NCBI GenBank assembly: GCA_029204225.1 | Contig: CM055092.1 | Span: forward strand, 63,242,622 to 63,306,621 | Length of the DNA: 64,000 nucleotides | Direction of reading: 5' to 3' | Source of the DNA: Diphasiastrum complanatum | Lineage: Eukaryota; Streptophyta; Lycopodiopsida; Lycopodiales; Lycopodiaceae | Shown: one piece after another, positions 32,511 through 43,256 of the stretch | Position numbering within the stretch: position 1 is the first letter of the stretch | How the letters are laid out: every line of letters starts with the position of its first letter | Notes under the pieces: generated by a model | What the model was told of the DNA's origin: nothing | Database searches by the model: none | The model's input: the letters and a program-made list of their open reading frames with translations, nothing else | Position numbers and translations under genes: made by a program

Positions 32511-35500
32511 TCATTGATCGTCCTCAGAATTGTGAGAATCGACCTTATGAGTAGATAATGCTCCATTGCATTCAGCCTTTGATGAATTGCTTGAATCTCG
32601 CTCTTCGGGATCACTCATGGGGGAGGGATTAAAAGCGGCCTCTTTTTCCCACATCTGCTCAATTGCTCGGCAAAGACGATCTTGAGCAGCTAAAAGCTCA
32701 ACAATAGGCCTGGGATAATTGAAACCTAGCTCAACGCCAGCAGCACGGAGCACATTCGGAGGAGCGTCCCAAGGGTGATGAATCCATTCTGAAGGCAATC
32801 TACTCAGCTCAGGCAACCACTTCCTGACATATTCTCCGTCGGGATCGATCTTCAAGCCTTCAGCCTGCCAACAATAAGAAGTATCGCTCAAGTGATTATC
32901 TTCAAATAAAGTGCATCAAATACCAATCTTCAACCAATCTTAGAATCTCAAAGCTGCAGTGATGTACAGACCTGAGGATTTTCTAAACGATCCAATTCAT
33001 GACCGTCGGGCAAGCTGCCTGATATGTATTGCCATCCAAGAACATCACACTCAAGATCAGCGTCAACCAAACAGTCCCAAAAATATTTCATCCCCCATTT
33101 CCAGGGTAGCTGAAGAACCTTCACGCAAAAACTGGAGACTACCACGCGAATCCTGTTATGTAACCATCCAGTGGCCCAAAGCTCACGCATGCCTGCATCT
33201 ACCAAAGGGTAACCAGTTCGACTTTGCCTCCAAGCCTTGAAGTAAGCTTCATCTGGCCGCCAGGGAAAAGACTTCAAATTTGCAAGGAGTGACACCTCAT
33301 GTGTGAATGGAAAGTTAAAACACAGATACCTCGAATACTCTCGAAAACCTATAGATCTTAGAAATATATTCACACTTCGAACAGCTCCATCATTGCCTTC
33401 TTTAGTCCAGAGAGCTTGCTTCTCCCGGACATTGTAAAACACCTTACGAACACTTAACTCTCCGAAATGCAGGTAAGGCGACAACAATGATGTGTTGGCA
33501 CTGTCAGTTTTTTTCCGATTAGCCTCGTATTGAGATAATGGGCCACACAAGAATGCATCTAATACTCGATCCGCATGACGCCATCCAGGACTCCAGGATC
33601 TGGCGAAAAGAGCATTGCTGCTTCTCTCGCTTTCGTCTTCAAGACCCAGCTCCTCAACAGAAAAGCTTGATATGTTGCCTGTCGTGCGAGATGCAATTTC
33701 TTGAGATTATTTCCATGTACAGAATTCTCTCAAAACATATTTCCGCACAAAAAACACCAGCAGAAGAGTTTGCTCACTTAGAGCCCCACGCAACAAATAT
33801 TAACAATCAGTTTGCCGCACAGCTTGTGAATATAAAGAAGACAAAGAGACCACTTCAAACTGTAATAGATACTTTTCCTTGCAGTCCCTACAATAGTTAG
33901 TTGTCCAGGAGAAAATATTCCAGAGACTGAATTGAAGCTGAGAATGGCTCACAAATACTAAAAACACATTCATTCAGCTCACAAGAGGTAAGCTTTGCTG
34001 GGGGTTTCACTTAGAACTGTTCATAGAGGACACTTTATGCCTAAAAAGGGGAACAAACATGAATCAAAAGCTCTCTCACCATTAAATCAAGAGAATGAGA
34101 GAGCAAGACTATCGCGTAAGTCAATTGTCTCTTTAACAAGAAACTCTCATCAGGCAAACATGGGAAAGTTTATGCATTTCTGCAAACATCTATCTGGATT
34201 CTGGATAAGGTGGATAAAGTAGCATTGACACAGTTCAGGAAACGCGTCCGCCAATAGTAACAACAACCTGATACGACCTGCTTTGCTTTCACAATGCTGA
34301 AGAGCTGAAGAGAAGCCTTCATTAGCTTACGAGAAACAAAATTGTAACTAGAGCATTCGATAAACTTTACTCTTTATGCAAAAAATATCAACTATCAATT
34401 TGCAGCAGCACTTGTTAACAATCAGTAGACACAGACTGCCTTCAAATAGTAATAGATACTTTTCCTTGCAGTTTCTACAATAATTGTCCAGCCAACACAG
34501 AAAATACTCCAGAGACTGAAACAAAGGCGACAATGGCTCACAAACACTAAAAACGCACTCATTCTGCTCATAAGAGGTAAGCTCTGCTGGGGTCACTTAG
34601 AACTGTTTATTTAGGACACTTTATGCCTTAAAAGGAAAACAAAGATGTTGTTTGTCAAACAATGTGCAAGACAGATAATATAAAAAGACCTCTGGAGCAA
34701 ATCACATGTCAGGCCCATAAAATTCTGACTTAGGATTTAGAGCGCCTTTCCATGCTCACCCCTCACCCAGGCATAGTGATGTTTCACAACAGCACGGGCT
34801 GCTGTAGGGGTGAGCGGGTTTGCATGTTTCTCGGAAATCAGGCCTTGGAGAGAACAGGTCACCCGGTGAAGGGGTGAGCATGGAAAGAGCCCCTTGTATT
34901 TCAAAAGGGGGGGTCATAGGGTCTCATTTCTGCAAACCTGGACGGACATCTATCTGGATTCTGGATTCACGAAAAACAGAAATGTTTCATTTTCAACGGT
35001 TACTGCTTTTACACTTTTGCTAATGCCTTATTGTTAAGTTACAGTATAACTGGAATTAGTCACGAAAAACGTTGCAAATTTTGAGATTATTAGACCAGAA
35101 GCTTTTCTGGGAAAAATATGGGAGCTGGGTTATGATCTCATTTTAGATAATTCTCGATATCAAAGAGAAAATGGATCAAACCGGAGAGACTCCTGGCTCA
35201 AATATTTTCCAGGACGTTACTTACATAAAGACGGAGTTAAGCGCCTTGGCGGCAGAGTCGGGGATTCTGGTTCAGAAGGCATGCTCATGCACTTCTGCCA
35301 AAACGTCTCGAAAGTTGTAAAAGCTTGCCCTTCCTTGTTCATCACTTCCCATGGCTCGTACAGGAGATCTCCATTGAACGTCTTGACAACAATACCATTC
35401 TCTGTCAATCCCTGCTTCACTCGGTGGTCGCGAAGGAGCGAGATTGGATCTGCAAGCTCACAATGCACATACAAAAAGCAAAGAATTGAGAATTAAATTA

Positions 35501-35974
35501 AAAATGCTAATCTAGATGTGCAAATTTTAAGCCCGACGTCTGTGGATCATTTGACTGACACTGCGGAGAGCTAGATGAAGTGATGATAATTCTAGAAAGC
35601 TTTTTGGACATAAAAGAAACCTGCTTAGACTGAGGGAAATGCAGGTATCTGTCAAGTATTGCATGCATACCGTATAGGTGGTTGTAAAAAACTTTGGTAG
35701 CTCCAGTTTCCTTAGCGATATTAAGAAGCTCGCAAAGTGAGTCCGTAGCTTTTCTTATGATCAGTGGACTGCCAAGGTTCCTCAACGTGGAATCCAAGTG
35801 AATTAAGCTTTCTTTCAACCACCATCTCGAACCTCGTCCTGGACGAAATTGTCCTTCTTCCTCTGGACACCAGATAAAGATTGGTACCACAGTTCCTCCT
35901 CTTGAAGCTGATAAGAGGGCCGGATTGTCCTCCACACGGAGATCCCTTCTAAGCCATACTATACTACATGGCAT
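32511..35974 (-). CDS. CRY: Plant-type cryptochrome, short-tailed
   Basis: Blue-light receptor flavoprotein of the photolyase/cryptochrome superfamily; in plants it acts in the nucleus on light signalling. Exons: 35671-35974, 35225-35449, 32972-33678, 32511-32864; all three introns are GT-AG and phase-consistent, giving 529 residues from MPCSIVWLRRDLRVEDNPAL. A start 15 bases upstream (35989) is also in frame. The photolyase domain lies at about residues 3-165, with NHLYDPISLLRDHR spanning intron 1. The FAD domain is at about 215-480 (SPYLHFGELS, GYPLVDAGMRELWATGWLHN). The flavin-reducing Trp triad is present (W316, W369, W392), as is D388, the plant proton-donor Asp. The tail after MWEKEAA is only about 40 residues, Ser/Asp/Glu rich; Arabidopsis CRY1 and CRY2 have far longer tails with the DAS region. 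No frame break. Highly confident as a plant cryptochrome; subclass uncertain. Confidence 0.93.
33679..35224 (-). other. Cryptochrome intron 2 with internal duplication
   Basis: A 1,546-bp intron. A stretch at about 33800-34060 is repeated directly at about 34390-34650: shared AATAGATACTTTTCCTTGCAG, AATGGCTCACAAA, CTAAAAAC and TTAGAACTGTT blocks. A further shared block, CATCTATCTGGATTCTGGAT, occurs at 34188 and 34948. A small hairpin element (34746-34887) sits between those in the second half. The TTGCAG inside the repeats looks like an acceptor site but is not needed for the frame. Confidence 0.75.
34746..34887. repeat. MITE-like hairpin in cryptochrome intron 2
   Basis: Arms CTTTCCATGCTCACCCC (34746-34762) and GGGGTGAGCATGGAAAG (34871-34887) are perfect inverted repeats of 17 bp. 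The 108-base centre has no coding potential and is richer in G and C than its surroundings. It looks like a miniature inverted-repeat element; a target duplication is not obvious. Confidence 0.7.
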
Positions 35975-35989
35975 TTCCATTGTCAACAA

Positions 35990-37710
35990 AGCAAAGTGTT
36001 TAAATTTGTCTTCAAACCGCCAGCTCTATTCTACCGTTCAAGATAAAAACTATGTTGCACAGAAACTTTCACTTGATACACTGTGGACTGAAGGGTGTCT
36101 CCAAATGACATTTTGCACGCGAAGTTGCTATACGTATGAAAATGTGCTAGTGTAGAGCCGAGATTTCGAGCTATGCTAGATATGACTTCCACTTTTCTAA
36201 TATTTCATATAACGCATCAGGCAAATAGGAGGTCAATTTAGAAGCAGATACAAAAAAATGCGGAAGGTTGTTCTAACAAAATGCTACGAAATCGCGAATG
36301 CATTGGCATTTAGCTGCTGCTACTGCTTACTTAGCTCTCAAGACGTGTACAAAAGACTCGTACTTGGTGAACCGAGCATAAAAGCCTATGCAGTTTTAAC
36401 GGCCCTACTTATATTAGTTTTGTAAAAACAGTGCTACGATTACTCTCCAAGTCAAGCATACATCTAAGCCCTTCTATGAGATATCGTTCAGCTACTTACA
36501 GAAATTGAAGGGAGTTAATGCTGTAGAATGAAAGAAGGTGATCGACATGGCCGACCAAGACCATCATATTTATAGAGCATTAATCACATTATCTGAATCA
36601 CTAATGGAGATCCTTAAACGATAAGGAGTTGGCTCAGATTAAAAACCAGTTCAAGGTTCCAAAAAGATCAGTACTGTACTAGCTATTGTCAAAACTTGAT
36701 CCGACATTTGTTCACCAGATCGAGTTGATTACAACCTACAGACTTATATTAATGATCGACAAAGAAAACCAAGATATCATACTACAGTCTCAGTCAACAA
36801 TGCAACCAGCCGAAATCTTCATAATATTGTTCGCTGGATCAAAAACATTTCATACTGCAATGGCGGAAAAGAGAAAACCAGTCTTATCAATCAGTCTCGC
36901 GTTTCGAAATTTCACATCAAACTTAATATATCAAGAAGCATGGAATCCTGCAAAGGTCTTCCTTGTAAACAGGAGTTTCCTGGTAACAAATAGTCACAAA
37001 TACATATTCTAGAATTCTACGCATTACAGACCTCTAATGGCAGTCCATTACCGAACAGGATCTTGCCACAGCTCTTCCTAAACAGGATTAACGGAACACA
37101 TTGAACAATCTCACACTTGCCAGACCTCTTATAACCTATTCGTTCCTAAACAAGAATTTTTCGGTTGCAAACAACAACAAAAACATGCTATAGGATCCTT
37201 CACTTGCCACAGCCCTCCTAGGCTTTGGATTCTTGAACAAAAATCTATCCATAATAATCAACAACACAGATAAATTACAGAATTGGCGACGAGTTTGACA
37301 GGGAGCCTGGACCTCAAAATGACTTATTCTACAGATACTCATCAACTTTATGTAAAGCCCTTTCTAGAATTCCTTTGTTTTAGCTTGATTTTGTTGAGAA
37401 ACGCCTTGATTGAGACGAGGCATAGCAAATTCCTGCCTGTAATCTACACTTCAAAATGCCAATGAAACACGATAGCTGCTCAAATCTGAACGCTGCGATA
37501 ATAGTTACCATCCTGCACTTGCAACAGCTCCCATTATCCATAACTATAATCCTATCAAAAGCTTGATGACATGATTCAGCAGCCAAAAACGCATGCCAAT
37601 GCAATGCTACGCTACGCTGCTGTTGCTGTTGCAGCAGGCAGTTCATAAATTCCCAAAAACATAAGCACAGATTTGCTTTGTGTTGTGTTTTGTTGAGCCT
37701 TTTTTGTATT
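35990..37710. other. Cryptochrome upstream region
   Basis: This lies upstream of the cryptochrome start and presumably holds its promoter and leader. I found no convincing TATA box or light-response cassette to annotate. Short ORFs (for example 36686-37012) lack any family resemblance. A CTGCTGTTGCTGTTGCAG run lies near 37617. Confidence 0.35.
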
Positions 37711-37843
37711 ATGGAAGGAGCTGGCACAGGCATTCTGCCCCCTAAGGATTTTCAAAAAAATTTGAGCAAGGCCGGAGGGGCCGAGCCTAAATTTTTTTGG
37801 AAAGCCGAAATGGGCAGAATAGGCTGTGCCCGACTCCTTCCAT
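37711..37843. repeat. MITE-like element 1, TGGAAGGAG ends
   Basis: The left arm begins ATGGAAGGAGCTGGCACAGG and continues CATTCTGCCC. The right arm reads GGGCAGAATAGGCTGTGCCC then GACTCCTTCCA. The arms are about 30 bases with a few mismatches, separated by an A/T and G rich centre. It directly abuts the next inverted-repeat element. Confidence 0.75.
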
Positions 37844-38087
37844 TGCGTAATGGAGTCTTTGACTTTTTCACATGCCATTTACAAAGCATAATTAGCAATT
37901 TGGGATTTTTTGGACCAATGAGAAACTGCCATGTGGCAGTCTGACACGGACTGACACGCAGTCTGATGCGGACTGGAATGGGCTTCAGAATTTTGAAATT
38001 TTTTTTTTAAAAAATTCAGTGACATTTTATGCTTTTTAAAAAGCCCAAAAAGTGGCATAATCAGCACAAAGAATCCATTACGTAATC
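37842..38087. repeat. MITE-like element 2, ATTGCGTAATGGA ends
   Basis: The left end ATTGCGTAATGGAGTCTTTG pairs with the right end CAAAGAATCCATTACGTAAT. Pairing extends inward through GCATAAT(T)AGCA and TGGCATAATCAGCA blocks. 246 bp. The centre has repeated GACTGACACG words near 37940-37970. Confidence 0.7.
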
Positions 38088-38119
38088 GTGAGCATTAGAT
38101 TAGAAGAGCTTTCCTTAGC

Positions 38120-38700
38120 GTTGGATCGTAGTACTTACCAGTGTTGTGCCTCTATATAGGTGGCCGGTGGTGCCCTCCTGGTATCAACAATGGTATGGCA
38201 GACTCATACCCGCCCGATATATGATTTTGTGTTACTGCGGTCTATACTCGACCTGGTCTGGTTTTAGCCAGTCAATGCACATAGCGATACCCGGATTAGG
38301 GGCAAAAAAATCGAATTTAACGTGGTATCAATATAGTATCCATTTTTAGTTAGTTTCCAAAATTTACATGTCATAAATATTTTTCATGGTGTCCCAAAGA
38401 CATTGGTGAGCACCAACAAAATACTTTAAAATCATATGCATATTACATTAAAAAAGGACATGCTTTTCATTAAATGCATACTACCCTTTATAAAATGGCT
38501 AATTTTAGAAAAAAAAAATTATATACGCATACCCAGGTTTATACTCGGTTGGTATCACCCCTGCAATACCCACGTCAGTTGATATCACCCACCAATTTAC
38601 AAAACATGTTGATACTGATACCCGACTGGTATCAAATTTTTCAAAAAAGTGTAATACCAGGACTCGACTGGTAAAAGGCTAACTCCATTAGACATATGCT
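38120..38700. repeat. Degenerate GGTATCA-rich repeat region
   Basis: Words such as CTGGTATCA, TTGGTATCAC and GATACCCG recur irregularly about ten times on both strands, without a regular period. No gene seen. Perhaps the remains of a tandem repeat or of an unknown LTR. Confidence 0.4.
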
Positions 38701-38887
38701 AAAGAAGACCAAATCAATGTCAAAAAGAGATTAGAAGACCCTTAATTGGGAATATGGTTAGTCAAGCAATCAAAGAGCAAGTGGCCATGGGTATAACAAC
38801 TTGCAAAAACACCATTTTAATTGGCACATGGAAAAGGGGCCAATCATAATTTAATGCTACCAAAGGGAAAAAGGGTTCATCTAGTTG

Positions 38888-39281
38888 CCATGGGTGTTGG
38901 AAATGGTGAACTCGTGCAACCATTCCCTGGCATTCCCCAAAATGACCGACATATCGGCACTCACTGACATATCGGACCCCCTACCAAAAGTTGAAGTGCC
39001 GAAAAAGATTATTGGGCATGGCCGACATATCGACCTCCCAACGACAGGCGTGAAGCTATCAAGCTGTCACGCTCATCCGCCAAAAGGCAACGTTACTGGA
39101 GAGACAGTTAACTAGAGATTTAGCATTAAGTTGTCTTGTAATTCTCCTTTAAGCTATCTTGTAAACTCCACACAGTGGAGATATAAAAATATAGATTAAA
39201 CACACAGAGAAAAGTGTGAGAGTGTGTGTGCAGACAAAGAGTAGAGCTGCGCATGAAAGTTTGCCGTTGTTATCAGGCCTT
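38888..39281 (+). mobile_element. LTR fragment of the B/C copia family
   Basis: Starts TGTTGGAAATGGTGAACTCG, almost identical to the start of the element C LTR at 41627, and later matches element B (CTTGTAAACTCCACACAGTG, CGCATGAAAGTTTGCC). The middle differs and contains three CGACATATCGG-like words. It breaks off at about 39281 against another LTR. No internal part follows. Confidence 0.75.
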
Positions 39282-39474
39282 ACACCCACTATACTTCACA
39301 CGTGTGAAGCCTTTGGATCATCATATTTGATTGTTCTTACTTGGATTAGTAGAAATTGTCAAGTAGAAGCTAGATTTGGATGCTAGTCTTGATATAGATG
39401 AAGATCCCAAGCTACCAATCACTCTAATTGATCATTTGTAGATCAAAATGAGTCCTTTCCTCTGAAATTTCACA
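39282..39474 (+). mobile_element. 5' LTR remnant of copia element A'
   Basis: Contains CTTCACACGTGTGAAG and ends GAAATTTCACA next to a primer site, as in the A/F family LTR end. Only the last 190 bases remain. Confidence 0.6.
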
Positions 39475-39486
39475 TGGTATCAGAGG
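39475..39486 (+). promoter_or_regulatory. tRNA-Met primer binding site (A')
   Basis: TGGTATCAGAGG follows the LTR end; 11 of 12 bases match the canonical site. Confidence 0.8.
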
Positions 39487-40180
39487 CAAGTCTAAGAGCT
39501 TTGATAATGATCCAAATCTCTTCATTTTGAAAAAAACATTGGTGCTAGAATCAATTTGAAGGAGGGCGACCTTGACCAATAGTTTACTTGAGGATTTTAA
39601 GTTCAAATGAGTGTGTAGAGTTCAAGTGTACTTCCCACATGTGTGAGAGGCTGTTGGAATTGTACTTTCACCATATCTTAGTAATTTTTCAATATTTGTA
39701 CTTCAAACAATTTGTGAAGAGCAAAACTAGTGATTTGCTTTGTAAAAATCCATTGATCTCATTATAGATTTGATGTGAAATGATATTAGATGATTGATAA
39801 ACCTCTAAATCATTGAGAGTGAGTTTTGAGGCTTATGTTCATTTTAGTTCTAGAGAGAGACTAAATCCATTCTAAACACCATAGGAAGGCATTAGAGCTT
39901 CTAAGAGTCAAATCCGAGTTTTTCAATTGAACAGTTTGTGTAGAATTTGATTCCCAAGTTCCTTTGAGTTTAAGGTCATTGTAGATCTTACTTCTTGAGT
40001 GTGTGGCTACCAAATAGAATGTAAATGAGATGATTCCTCCATGCTATAAAATTTGAACTCTCTAGAAAATTACAGCAACCCACTATTGTTTTGTGCTCAC
40101 CTGAATTATTGACTTGTATATTTTGTTATACTTAATCTGATTATAGCTCTGTTTGGTTCTGCGTTCAAATTCATGTCAAT
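39487..40180 (+). mobile_element. Leader of copia element A'
   Basis: Non-coding. The last 100 bases (40081-40180) match 6320-6430, an LTR-like fragment of another family, so a foreign piece replaced the first part of gag here. Confidence 0.5.
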
Positions 40181-41372
40181 ACTGCCTTGAAAGGGATCTA
40201 TGAATCCAAGAACACCTCTAGAGTGCTTATGCCTAGGAATAAAGTACTACAAAGCATTATAGGTAGTGATGAGAGTGCTCAAGCGTATGTCTTGAGGATA
40301 AAATCTCTCAATAAAGAACTTTCCATCATAAGTGATAGTATCCAAGATGATGAGCTTGTGAAAATCAACCTAAATGGTCTTGGAGGTGAGTTCTCCAATC
40401 TAGTTCAAGCTTTGCAATTCAAGATTCACTACCTTCTATTGACAAGCTACATAGTGTGCTTGTGGCCGAGGAGAGTAGGATCCTTCATGTGAGACAAAGG
40501 ATTGGTTCCTTGAAGCTACATGATGGAGATGAGAAGGCCAACTTCTCAAGCAAAGACAAGGAAAAGTCCAAGAAGAAGATCCAACACAAGGAGACCAAGA
40601 GTGATGATCAAGCATGAAGCTCTAAAGGTGGAAAGAAGGACAAGGCCAAACTAAAGTGCTTCTTTTGTGGAAAGAAGGGGCACTTTGCACAAGGTGAGAG
40701 CAAGCAAGGCAATCTTACCTTGAGGAAGAGGAGGATGAAGTTGATTCATCCTTGATGGCATCTACATCAACAATCAAGAGCTACTCCAATGACACACAAT
40801 GGATTGATAGTGGGGCTAGCTCTCACATGACATTCCAAAAGGATTTTTTTTCAACTCTTGTACCTTTTGTAGGTTGTAAAAAGTATATTCTAACAATAAG
40901 TGATCAAGAATGTAGAATAGATGGAGTGGGAACTATTCCCTTAAGTCTTGGATCCTCTAAAAGAGTAGATCTTCAAAATGTACTCTATGTTCCTACACTC
41001 ACTAAGAGTTTGTTAAGTGTAGGACAATTGATGGATGATGGTTTAGATGTTCATTTTAAGCAAGGTGTTTGCTCCATTATGATGAATGATACTTGCATTG
41101 CAAAGGGATTCAAGCAAAGAAGGCTTTTTAAGCTTGATGCTAATGTATTTCTTGGAAGTGTGAACATGGATAAGGAAGAGCTTTGGCATAAGAGGCTGGG
41201 CCATCCCAACTTCAAATCAATGGAAATGCTATGCACAAAGGATCTTGCTCTCGGCCTTCCAAAGACATTTTCAAAGTGTGGAAAGAGTTGTGAGGCTTGT
41301 AGCATCTCAAAGGCACACAAGCTACACTTTGCTAACTCTTCCACTAGATCTTCTAAAGCATTAGACCTCAGT
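40181..41372 (+). pseudogene. Copia gag-pol fragment (element A')
   Basis: The gag core starts midway (KGIYESKNTSRVLMPRNKVL, DDELVKINLNGLGGEFSNLV), then frame breaks, a half zinc knuckle CFFCGKKGHFAQ near 40660, protease WIDSGASSHMTFQKDF at 40800, and pre-integrase LWHKRLGHPNFKSM with CEACSISKAHK. It ends abruptly at about 41372 where antisense gypsy sequence begins. The protease-to-integrase run (40752-41372) is open, younger-looking than most neighbours. Confidence 0.85.
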
Positions 41373-41626
41373 GAATTTTTCAAACCAAACGACATGACCT
41401 TATATGCGTACACTCCCCATTCTGTGATGAATCCTGTTTTTTTCCTATTTTTTTCAGAATTTGAATTTGATTATAGCCACTGAACTCGTCTAGAAAATTG
41501 TAAAGCTCATGCCCCAGGGACGTCATCTAAAATCTGCTCTGTAACTGGTAGCGGAAAATGATCCTTAATAGTGAAGGAATTCAATTTACGGTAATCCACA
41601 CACACCCGCAAATTGCCATTCTTTTT
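41373..41626 (-). pseudogene. Ty3/gypsy reverse transcriptase fragment
   Basis: The minus strand reads KKNGNLRVCVDYRKLNSFTI, LPVTEQILDDVPGA, FLDEFSGYNQIQI and, after a frame change, VYAYKVMSFGLKN. This is the conserved start of gypsy reverse transcriptase (VDYRKLN, FSGYNQI, MPFGLKN). It lies between the broken end of A' and the 5' LTR of element C. Confidence 0.85.
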
Positions 41627-42293
41627 TGTTGGAAATGGTGAACTCATGCAACCATTCTCTGGCGATCCATGAAGACGAAACGAAGGACGAAAGAAAGTGT
41701 TCGTCTTTGCAACAAAAAGACACCCTGGACAAAGAGCACAAAGCGAAGGAAAACAATTCGATATCACAGGTGGCAGCTTGATGAGCATGGAGTCTTGGAC
41801 TACCACGCTCAGCCACCAAGGTCCATGTCATCAGAGGATAACTAACTAACAGTTTAGGATTAAGTGTGTCTTTTAAACTATTACTTAGTGACCTTACAGT
41901 GTCCCCAGATAAACGATAAAATAGAATGAACAAAACTATTCATGAGAGATATAGAAGAGAAGATAGTCGCATTCAAGCACTATGAGCTATACATGAAAGT
42001 CTGCCAACGAGCAGAACATAGCTGATTCGTGAGAGGAGTGACAGGCTGCCAATGAGCGAGACACTGATCAACTGACTCATAACAAAAATAAAAATTACAA
42101 TTGTTCTCTTCTTTTGATCTTTCGTTATTCGTGTCGTTTGTTTGATAGAATGATTTTGTGTCTATGGTCAATAGTCGTTTGCTTAGGATCCTGCATTAAT
42201 TTCGCAAGCTAACCCAAGTAGGTAGCAAAAGTTAAGTGCAAACAAGATCAAGAGTTGTGTCTAGCGAAACGAAATTAATCGTGATCACCTACA
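41627..42293 (+). mobile_element. 5' LTR of copia element C
   Basis: 667 bp from TGTTGGAAATGGTGAACTC to ATCACCTACA, with TG..CA ends and a primer site directly after. Shares many blocks with 18360-18929. Confidence 0.85.
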
Positions 42294-42305
42294 TGGTATT
42301 AGAGC
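42294..42305 (+). promoter_or_regulatory. tRNA-Met primer binding site (C)
   Basis: TGGTATTAGAGC, one transition from canonical. Confidence 0.8.
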
Positions 42306-42329
42306 AGTGATTCTCTAAGTCAACACAAT

Positions 42330-43256
42330 ATGGTTACAATGATCCAGACGAGAATAGCAATCAATCTTGATGGAACAAACTACCGAATATAGAAGTTTAA
42401 AATTAAAACGTTTCTGAAGGGTGAGGGCATCTGGTCAGTGACCAAACTCACAGAAGAACACCCTCCAGAGAGAGACCTGAAGAGAGCTAAGTGGATTAGA
42501 AAAGATGAGCGCACAATGGCGATCATCATTTTGTCTATCAATGAAGAAATACTCATACAGATTGAAGATTGTGCGAGCAGCCATGAAGCATGGGAAAGAC
42601 TAAAACATAAATACGAAGTGAGGACTGCCGCTTCGGTAATGCACCTCCATAATCAGCTACATGGGATGGCAATCAATTAGATTAGCATGTCGAGAAGATC
42701 ATAACGATCTTTGCTCAACTTGCTACATCAGGACAGGAGCACTAGGTCCCAGTAGCACAACAACTGATGCACTTCATGAAATCACTCTCGACGTCCTTTC
42801 AGCCACTAAGGATGCTCATTCTGAGCTTACCAGACATGACATTCGAACGAGCTGTTAGTCTTGTCGCTGATGAGAGATTGATGAGAGACGAAGGAGAAGG
42901 AAGCAGTGACCAAGAGAAGGCCCTTTTCACAAAGGGAAGGAAAAAGAACAAAAACAAGTCCAAAGTCTTGAGCAGAGGCAACGAAAACCAACAAACCTCT
43001 TCTTGTGACCACTGTTACAAGCCGGGGCACACAACCAACAAATGCTGGTTTAATCCGACAATACTTTGCATGCACTGCAAGAAGAAGGGACACTCTGCAT
43101 ACGATTGCAGATTCAACCTGAAAAATAAAAACAAGGCTGAAAAAGCGAATGTTGCAGAGTCGTCGAGGGATGCTGACAAGAGTGACGAAGACTTCACAAT
43201 ATTTGATGAGGCTTCAACAAGCTACATAGAGCAAGAATACGACATAGTCATCAACT
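42330..43256 (+). pseudogene. Copia gag (element C)
   Basis: MVTMIQTRIAINLDGTNYRI then a stop, UBN2 core TMAIIILSINEEILIQIEDC and AWERLKHKYEVRTAASVMHL. After a break it continues with LILSLPDMTFERAVSLVADE and two zinc knuckles, CDHCYKPGHTTNKC and CMHCKKKGHSAYDC, both intact (unlike element B). It ends with a stop at the protease entrance. Confidence 0.85.

Noticed and set aside
32959-33240. Plus-strand ORF of 93 codons over cryptochrome exon 3
   Set aside because: It is antisense to a strongly supported exon and has no motif of its own.
32511-35974. Possibility that the gene is a DNA photolyase rather than a cryptochrome
   Set aside because: Sequence runs such as RRDLRVEDNPALL, WATGWLHNRIRVVVSSF and the ECDVLGWQYI Asp match plant cryptochromes far better than CPD or 6-4 photolyases.
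36686-37012. Plus-strand ORF of 108 codons upstream of the cryptochrome
   Set aside because: No recognisable domain, no splice or neighbour support, and composition like intergenic DNA.
38160-38660. Several TGGTATCA words that resemble primer binding sites
   Set aside because: None is preceded by a CA LTR end or followed by a leader and gag. They look like part of a degenerate repeat.
41051-41413. Minus-strand ORF of 120 codons
   Set aside because: Only its first residues (YAYKVMSFGLKN) are gypsy RT; the rest is antisense to the copia protease and integrase of A'.
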